A program made the translations under genes and the position numbers. This document shows, piece by piece, positions 39,301 through 48,300 of a stretch of 64,000 bases of DNA; position 1 is the stretch's first letter; each line of letters begins with the position of its first letter. The notes beneath the pieces were generated by a model that ran no database searches, was not told the origin of the DNA, and saw nothing but the letters and a program-made list of their open reading frames with translations. This stretch comes from Colius striatus (lineage: Eukaryota; Chordata; Aves; Coliiformes; Coliidae): the NCBI RefSeq assembly GCF_028858725.1, contig NC_084790.1:83904506-83968505 (forward strand). Reading direction: 5' to 3'.

Positions 39301-42300
39301 CTGACACCTGCTTGGACTCTTTTCTCATGGACAAGTATTCACAAGCCCAGCCATTTGGGTTTTCCCCTGGTTTAAGGACATGGGCTTGGAGCAGGAGCTG
39401 TGTGTGCCAGTGCCCTCCCTGCGTGGCTAACTCGCTGTTCTCCTCCTTGCAGACGGGCTCAAGAGCGCATGTCTGTTCAGCCTCATCGCCTACACCCCAG
39501 CTTTGACTTCAGCCACCAACTGCAAACGCCACAACCCATGGGGCCCCAGCCCAGGTATTTAGCTGAAGGCACAGACTGGTAAGTCTTCAAGATTTCACTA
39601 GTGTGTTGAATGGGGTGTTTAAAAAGTCCCGGGGAGGCTGCAAGGGTTGGTGAATATCATCATGGGTCAGTGCTTTCATGAAAGCTGACGGTTCAGCTCA
39701 ACAGGTACAATGTGGGGAGTGTGCAACAGGAAAACTCATCTCTGGGAGGGCCATGGATGTGTGCTAAAGATTTATGGATGTATATTGTAACAGCAAGGCA
39801 TTGACATTGCCCATAACTCTCCATCTACGTTGCAGAGCACAGCCAAACATTAATCTTCCTCTAGGGGCTTTTCCTGTTGTACGACAAGAGCCAGGATCTT
39901 TTTCCTGAACTAGATCTTTTGCTGACCACTAGACGCTCAAAAAAGAGTGGCCACAAATCCTTCTGTGGTGCAAATTAGGGAGCACCTTGTTGCTCTGCCG
40001 CTCAGGGTGGTGTGAATGAATTAATAGCTGTTAATCATTCTCCCATTGTAGTGTTCCATACCTTGGAAAAGCCAAGCAGGGGTTTGATCCTTTTGTTCTA
40101 AGACAAGGGTTTGAGCACTTGCACAGTTAATAAGGTACTGGGCCCTACTTGGAAGCATAAAGAAAATAAAAACCATACTTCTGAGTAGTTGATTTTTAGC
40201 TGAGAAAAGTCCCTGAATGGGAAAAATAGCATGTGAACGTGTAATTAGAGACAATCGCAACGTGTGTGCACAAGGGGACTGAAATAAAATGTCACAGGAA
40301 ATCTTAATTATGGCATTTCCTAACATCTGAGTGCTTCACTGTGCAAATGGAGAGTCCTTTTAACACAGGGGGATTTTTTTTTACCCCTCCAGGGTAATAA
40401 TACGCATCCTAAAGTATGGCCAGATCCTTCTGCCATTTTCTTCTCAGGTGTTCCCATTACTGGCGCCACTGTGAGCTGAATTTGGCTGGGATGACATTGT
40501 TCAGATCAGTTTTCAAAGCAGTTCACGTACCATCTGGATAGAGCCATTCTTTCTGCCTCTCTTTTGGCTCAGAGTGTTTAATTATAATCATTAGAAGGAT
40601 CTGATAAAACATTGCTTTGTGTTCCCCTCCTCCTCCCTCCTTTTTCCCCATGTTGCTCCATTGCCTTGTAAAACCTAAGGAGTGGGGATGACAGAAACTG
40701 TGTGCTGTGTATATATATTTGGGTGACTCACTTCTCCTGGGGGCATATGTACAGTTTTGCCCAAGGAAAGATATAAAAACTTCCCTCTCATGTGTTACCA
40801 CCACACAAGCAGCAGCAGCACTCTCTGGTAGGAACTGGGGTGGGAAATGGGAGTGGAAGGAAGATCTGAAAGTGATCAGTCATCTCAGATAGCCCAATCT
40901 TGATTAAAGTCTTCTGGTGAAGAAGAAACCAACTTCCATTTGGTTCCTTAAATCCTCTTCTGCATACTCATTTAGTGATGACCATCCAACCTGTTGTCTA
41001 GAGCCTTATCCTTCACTCAGTTGTTGGCAACGTGTGTACTGTAGGCATCACAGCTCTCAAACCTCACATCTGAGCCTCAAGATGTTGTTCAGTTGTCCAC
41101 ATACCACAAACTAGAGGGTGATGGTTCGTTTTAGTTTTCTTCAGCTCATGTGCTCTGCTTATTTACTCCCAAACCCTGGGAAAACATCACTGCACGGAGT
41201 GTTCTACTATGGACTCTTCTGTAGACATATAGCACTGTTTCAACATCCATTTTTAAGGCTCTGGATGCACCAATGGTTCAGCAACGCTGCTACTGCAAAT
41301 ACTTGTACAAGTTTATAGAATCCCTGAATGGTGGGTGATGGAAGGGCCCTGCAGAGCTCATCCAGCCCAAACCCCTGCTCAAGCAGGTTCCCCTCAATCA
41401 GGGGGCACATGAATGTGTCCAGGTGGGTTTGGAAACCTCCTGAGAAGGAGCCTCCACACTCTACCTGGGCAGCCTGGGCCTGGGCTCCCTCACCTCAGCA
41501 CCAAAGGAGTTTCTCCTCCTGTGCCAGTGGCACTGCCAGTGCTCTGACCTGTGCCCGCTACCTCCTGTCACTGGCCACCATAGAACAAAGACTGGCCCCA
41601 TCCTCTCAACACCCACCCTTTAGGTATTTATCAACAGTGATAAGTGTCCCCTCAGCCTTCTCTTCTGCAGGCTGAACAGCCCGTCACAGCCTTTCATCAT
41701 CAGAAAGATGTTCCAGTCCCCTCAGCATCTTGGTAGCCCTGTGCTGGCCTCTCTCCAACAGTTCCCTGTCTCTCTTGAACTGAGGAGCTCAGAACTGGAA
41801 TTAACAATGTCCATTCATCCGTGAGAGAGTGATCCTTGATCTCAAAGTAGTCTGTGGATTATTGTGCCTATTTTGTAGAGGGGGAAAATAGGAAGACAGA
41901 GAGGAAATGGTGAAGGTCATACATCAGACCAGGGTCAGGGCTGAGAATGGGCCCAAAGCTTCCTGATTTCCAGTTGAGCCTTCCATCCACCTGAAAACAG
42001 TCTTCATCAACTGGATAACTATCCAAAATTGTGACATGGGAGTTGGAAGATACTCAGTCCTCTGGATTGTCACCCTGGTTATGCTCCTGCCAATTGCCTG
42101 CCGTGTTTTATCCTCTGCCAGGTTTTGTCGCTAGCACAGGGCCAGGAGGCCGTCCCTCTCTTTGCTTCAACTTGGTGTAGGGTGTCTTATTAGGCTGCTT
42201 AGAGCACTGGAGCTGCTGTCTAGTACACAGGCTATCTTGGCTAAAGGATTTGTACATTTATTGTCCTCTCACATCTGTTATCTGTTATCTGCTGTTGGGC

Positions 42301-45300
42301 AAAGCAGTTTCACAGCTGCAGAAGGACACGTCTGGGTTGCTCCTAACAAGCCGTAGCACTCACTGCCTCTGTCCTCCATGCAGAGGAGGAGAAATCTGAG
42401 GCTGAAATGGGAAGCCATTCCTGTGCTCTAATTAGCTTTGCTTTGGCAAATGTGAAGACAATGGTTATTAGGGCACTGATTTTTGTAATTATGATAAAGT
42501 GAATGACGTTCAAAGCACTTGTTTTCTGAGAGACTCGTTGGCTGGAGAGACGAGGGAACAGCTAATTGGATTACAGATGGAGATGCTGTGTTAGGTCTCC
42601 TCCTGTACCCTCCAAATGGCGTAGGGATGGGGTTGTGTTTTGCCTCTGCATGTTGGGCAGAGCTGCAGCATTTGCCTTGTTTTGTCATGCCAAGTCCTGG
42701 GATTGAGGTGGGTTATTTTTCTGAAGGCAAACAGTGCCTAAACTCACCAGGCTGAGCCCCAGTTCTGTCAGGCTGTGTGCGGGCAAGTGGAGCTCCCAGG
42801 GATGTCCTGCTTCATTGGCATTTTCCCACTGGTTGTGTGACAACTTGTCCTGCAGCAGACTCACCCAGACGTTTCTTACCCTACTGTTCTATGATTCTAT
42901 GATTTTCTGAACAAACAGCAAGTCTGGAGTTCCCCAAGGCTGGATTCAGGCAAGGTGCAGTCTGCCTTGTCTCCCTAAGCCCAACCATGACCTTGTCTGG
43001 GAGACCTGCAAGGAGAGCACAGACACCTCAAGAAGCCCCTAGACGGTGCCTAACTGGCTCCTAACAGCTACATAGAATGGTTCATCTGTGTGTCACCTGA
43101 GTAATTTGATGTATTCCTGCAAAACAGTCAAGTCAAAATGGTGCTCTTGCTTTGAAATTAACAGGCTGCATCTGTGCAGCTCTTGATCCCATCTAACACA
43201 GATGCTAACTGACATAAAAGCAATCCCTGTTTCTTACTGGTCAAGTGTTTGATCACCCAAACCAGAGGCAAGTCTCTTTCAAGCAGCAGCATCATCCCAG
43301 GTTGGGGAACCACCAGCAGCCCAGAGCCCACCAGCAGAATGTTGCTCCCCTCTGCTGTGGGCAGAGAATTACGGGATAATTTTGGTTGGAGAAGACCTTT
43401 AAGATCATCCAGTCCAACCCCTCCCCTCACACTGCCAAGCCAACCACTGACCCATGTCCCTCAGCACCTCAGCTCCATGGCTCTGTAATATCTCAGGGAT
43501 GGGGACTCCACCACCTTCCTTGGCAGCCTGGCACAGTGTCCAACAACGCTCTCAGAGAAAAACTCCTTCCTAACCTCCAATCTAAGACTTGCTGTAAGCC
43601 CTGCCCAAAATCACGCAGCCAAAGCCATATCTTCATCCTTGTGCCCACAGGGACCTCAGTGTGGATGCGGGACTGACTCACACCCAGTTCCAGGTCCGGC
43701 AGGTCCCTCAGCCCTATCAGCATTACTTAGCTACACCTCGGATACACCATTTCCCCAGAAGCACATCCTCAACGCAGATGGTAAGTGAAACGCTTTTACC
43801 AAGAAATGTTTTATGCATTGTCTGCCAGAAGGCAGTCAAAATAAAGGCTGCTATCTTTCTATCACCTGTCTTCTGCGAATCCCACTTATCTCCGGCTGTG
43901 GGAGGAAGTGTCTGAAAGGATAATGTTGCATCATTGCACACTGGATTAGAGAAAGGAAAGAAAAGCTCAGCTGCTCTGGAAAGGCTCAGTCCATTGTGTG
44001 CAGTACCACGCTCACAAGCTGGTCTGCAAAACCTGGGCAGAATGTGACAGACTCAGCAACTGTTAATAGTGATATCGTTAATGCTGGAACAAACTGTGGG
44101 CTACCAGGACTTCTTGTATACAGGAGGATTGTCAGTAGGTGACTCCCTGCCTTGGGCTCAGCCCCTTAGGACCATCCCTCATCACATCACTGCTCTTGGC
44201 ATCAGCTGTGATGCTGTTCCTAGAGGTCTTGCATGACATCTTGCACAGGTGGAGATGGGGTCTGAGAAGAAGATAGACACACTGGGGATCATTTACTGGT
44301 CCTTCTCCCAGCAGGGTGCTTTCTTTGGAACTGAGCTGTGCCAAGCACTGATAATCCTTAAAGAAATCGCACGAGGGCCCATAGTTGGCCCCTGACACTT
44401 GTATACATCAGGGAGGCTTAAAACAAAACTGGGATGAAATCTACTCATTTAAAACTAAATACATTAAAGCCTCTTTTTAACCTAATCTGAGAGTTTGGAA
44501 CTGCAGTGAGGTAGATGCAACAGGAGTTATTACTGAGAAGAAATGCACGTCCTTAGTTATCACTTCTAGGAGATCTATTTAATAAAACTTTATTACTTGG
44601 TTTTTGTTATCAAAAGGCTTCCGCTGGGGAAAGTATTGTTCTGCTCTTTGATTTTCAAATTTTAAAGCAGTAGTTTTAAATCAGGATACACAAAGGACTT
44701 GTATGTGCAGGTACAGGTGGTTTCATTTTTCTCCCTCGTTTCTTGCAGGTTGTTCACGAAATCAGAAATTACCCTTACCCTCAGCTTCAGTTACTTGCTC
44801 TTCAGGGGCTGAACACGAACAGGCACACGTCTGCTGTGCGGGAGAGCTATGAAGTACGTATGTTGGGGACTGGAATTCTTGTTACATTTTTAGTTGCTGG
44901 GAATCCATGCAAGCTCTGGTATAAACTTGTGAGCCTGTTTTGTGGCATGACAATTGCACTGGGTCTTGCAGTAATTTTAGTAATGGCTTGGAGGAAAAGA
45001 GGTTGAGTGGGTTTGGCAAAAGATGGTTTACTCCAAGGTGCCTGGGTTGATTTTGGCTCCCTTCATGTCTGTGACCAAAGAGCTCCAGTTCTACTGGGTT
45101 TTGTTTCCCAGTCTGTCAAGAGAAGCTCATATGCCACACTAATTTTTGAAACATTGGAAATTCAGCTCTTTGCCTTGAGCCCTTACTTGTTAATCCAAGT
45201 GCTAGGGACCAGATCCATCATTAAAGCAGGACTGGTTTAGGTTTGATGGACATTTCCGCCAAGGAAAGGGCAAGAGGGAGCTTTGGTTGCCAGCAGGTAG

Positions 45301-48300
45301 GGTGGGATGGTGGAACCTCGTGCACTGGTAGCAATACTGATAGTGCTTTGCTGCTGTTCCTGTGCTGCAGGAGCTGCTGCAGCTGGAGGACAGACTGGGC
45401 AGCGTGAGCCGAGGGGCTGTCCAGAACACCATCGAGAGGTTCACCTTCCCACACAAGTACAAGAAGGTGAGTGTCCTGAAAACAGGTCACAACTGCCAGC
45501 CCTGCTCAGTTGGTTGAGGATTCTGGGCATGGTGCAGACAGAAGGAAGGTCTTTGATGGGTTACAATGCTTAGGGCTGGCAAATCAGTGCCATCAGTCAA
45601 AATGTTGCAGCACTTGGGCAGCAACTTGGATCCTGCACTTGGGCTGCAACAACCCCACACAATGCTAGAGGCTTGGATGTGTGTGGCTGGAAAGCTGTCC
45701 AGCAGAAAAAGACCTGAGGGTGTTGTTCAACAACCTCTAAACATGAGCCAGCAGTGTGCCGAGCCAAGAAGGCCAAGGATATCCTGGCTTGTATCAGCAC
45801 CAGTGTGGCCAGCAGGACAATGATTTCCCCCTATACTGGGTACTGATGGGGCTGCACCTCAAGTGTTGTGCTCAGTGTTGAGCCTCTCACTCCCACAGGG
45901 ATGTGGCGGGGCTGGAGCATGTCCAGAGACATATGCTGGAGGGTCTGAAGCACAAGTCTGATGAGGAATGTCTGAGAGAACTGGGGATGTTTAGTCTGGA
46001 GAAGAAAAGGCTGAGGGCAGACATGATCACTCCCTACAACTATTTGACAGGATGTTGTAGAGACTTGGTGTCAGTCTCTTCTAAGTAACAAGTAACAGGA
46101 GAAGAAGAAATGGTCTCAAGTTGCACCAGGGAAGGTTTAAGTTGGAGATGAGGAAGACCTTTTCCCTGAGTGGGCTGTTAGACACTGTCCCAGGCTGCCC
46201 AGGGAGGTGGGGGAGTCCCTGTCCCTGGAGATACTAAGAGTCTGTGGAGCTGAGGTGCTGAGGGCTATGAGTTACTGGTGGGCTTGGTAGCATGAAGTGA
46301 GCAGTTGGACTCAATGATCTTAAAGGTCTTTTCCAATCAAAATGATCCCGATTCCCTGAAATGGGGGAGGAATGACCTGCTTCTGCAGGGGGGTTGGACT
46401 AGATGATCTCTAAAGGTTCCTTCCAACCCCTACCATTCTATGATTCTATGAATGTAATGGAGTTGGTGCTTTGACACCTTGTGGGGGGCTCCTGGGCTGA
46501 AGTGGTGGTGTAGCTCAACTGGCTGTTTCTCAGTTTGAGGCTGGGAGGCTAAGGGTCAAATTTGCAACCTTCTCCCATGCAGTAGGTGCGATTTCCCCTC
46601 TGTCTACACGTGATAAGAAAGGGCACACACCAAAGGGAGCTTTGTGTATTTAACCTCACAATGTGCCTGCCAGCAGCACGGGCTGGGTGCTGAGGGGGAG
46701 CTTGTCCTTCTCTCTCTGTGCAAGAGCTGCCTCCTCCATTGGAGCTGACCTGCTGCCCATATGGAAATCAGTGTCATGTTTTTGGGTCATGCTGAGTAGA
46801 AAATGGGAAAAGGGCTCGTTTGGTAGTTTCACTTGTTGGTCATTCCCGCCTGGGCATTAACGAGCAGGGATGTTGCATTGCCTCAGGTTGGAAGTGATTC
46901 AGCTGCTGCTGTGCTTGTCTCTGACCGTGTCTCCAGTGGAACCAGGAGAGTGATATTAATAGGGATGGATGTGTGGGGTGGAAAGGGGAGACTTGACAGC
47001 CTAGGCACTGCTTCATGGTGCAGTGTGGTGCTGGCTGGTGGCCAGACTGACAGAGGGCACAGTGGTTGCCCTTCCTGGCACTGGTGAAGAAGAAGGCTCC
47101 AATAAAGGAGAGCATGGGGCCATCTCCACTGCAAGGAGGGTGGAGCAGGTGCTGGGGGGCTGTGTTAGGACAGCAGAGGATACTTGAGGCACTGCCACCA
47201 AACCCAGAGCCACCAGCCTCAGGAAGAGACATGCTGACCAGTAGCATGTTGGTTGCATCCTCCCCTTCCCTCTCTGTCTCTTTTAGCTGAGCTGGCTTCC
47301 CCAAAATCTGGCTGATAGGTTTATCTTATTGTTTGCCTTCCTGCAACTAGCCAGGCTTGGGAGAACATTAGAAAGCCAACTCTTAACTTGATACCTTTAA
47401 CCTTGCTGCAGAGAAGACCGCAGGAGGGCAAAGCTGAGCAGGAGGATGGAGAGGAGTCAGACACTGACGAGAAGTGCACAATCTGTCTGTCCATGCTTGA
47501 AGATGGAGAAGATGTCAGGTATGACCCTTCCATCTGCTCCTCTGCCTCTCAGTGCCATCAGAGCTGTGTGTATTGGTGTTAGTGTCGGCACACTCTGATG
47601 GGGTTGCTGCTGTTCTTGCCAAACTCACTTGGGCTGTTGCACAGCCTGGGAAACCAAATGCCATTTAAGTGGTCATTGGTATGGGCTGTAGGTAGGAAGA
47701 GGTCTGCAGCAACAGGAGGGCCAAGCTTTTTACAGTATTTCCTGGGTTTGGATCACCTTCTTAAAGGCTATCCCAATACGACAATGTGGAAAATGTCAGA
47801 GAAGGATGGGTCCCAGGTCTCAGACAACCATCTAGAGGTTGGGAATGTCAACACTGAGCTTGACAGATGACCAAAGTATGATAAAAGGGAATGTGGTTGT
47901 GAAATGCAGAAGCGTTTGGCTTGTGGCCAAGATGTAGCTGCTTTATTATATGGATTACTCCACCCAATAGGAGCCATCCTAAGCCAACCACAAAGCCCCA
48001 GTTATACCTCACAGACCTCCTCATGCTCTTGGCTGGGTCAAAACTTTGCTTGTGAGAGAGGATGAGGACAATAATTTCAAGGGTCTGTGTAGCTGCATCA
48101 CCTGGTCCTGCTTCTCATCCTTTAATTGCCTTAAACCGTTGAGCAAAACCCTCTTGCTGTGAGTCCTTGTGGTTCAGAGTTTGTCTGGCTTGTGAGGGTG
48201 AGCAAAGAAAAGACAAAAGTGGAAAGCAACTGTATTTCCTGGGGCACACCAGACACCTACATAGGAGCAGTGGGGATGCACCACACTGCTAATGAACTGC

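Noticed and set aside
42885-42904. TTCTATGATTCTATGAT resembling a CR1 end
   Set aside because: Only the terminal octamers are visible, with no CR1 body beside them. Kept out as a separate element because chance or an extreme truncation cannot be told apart.
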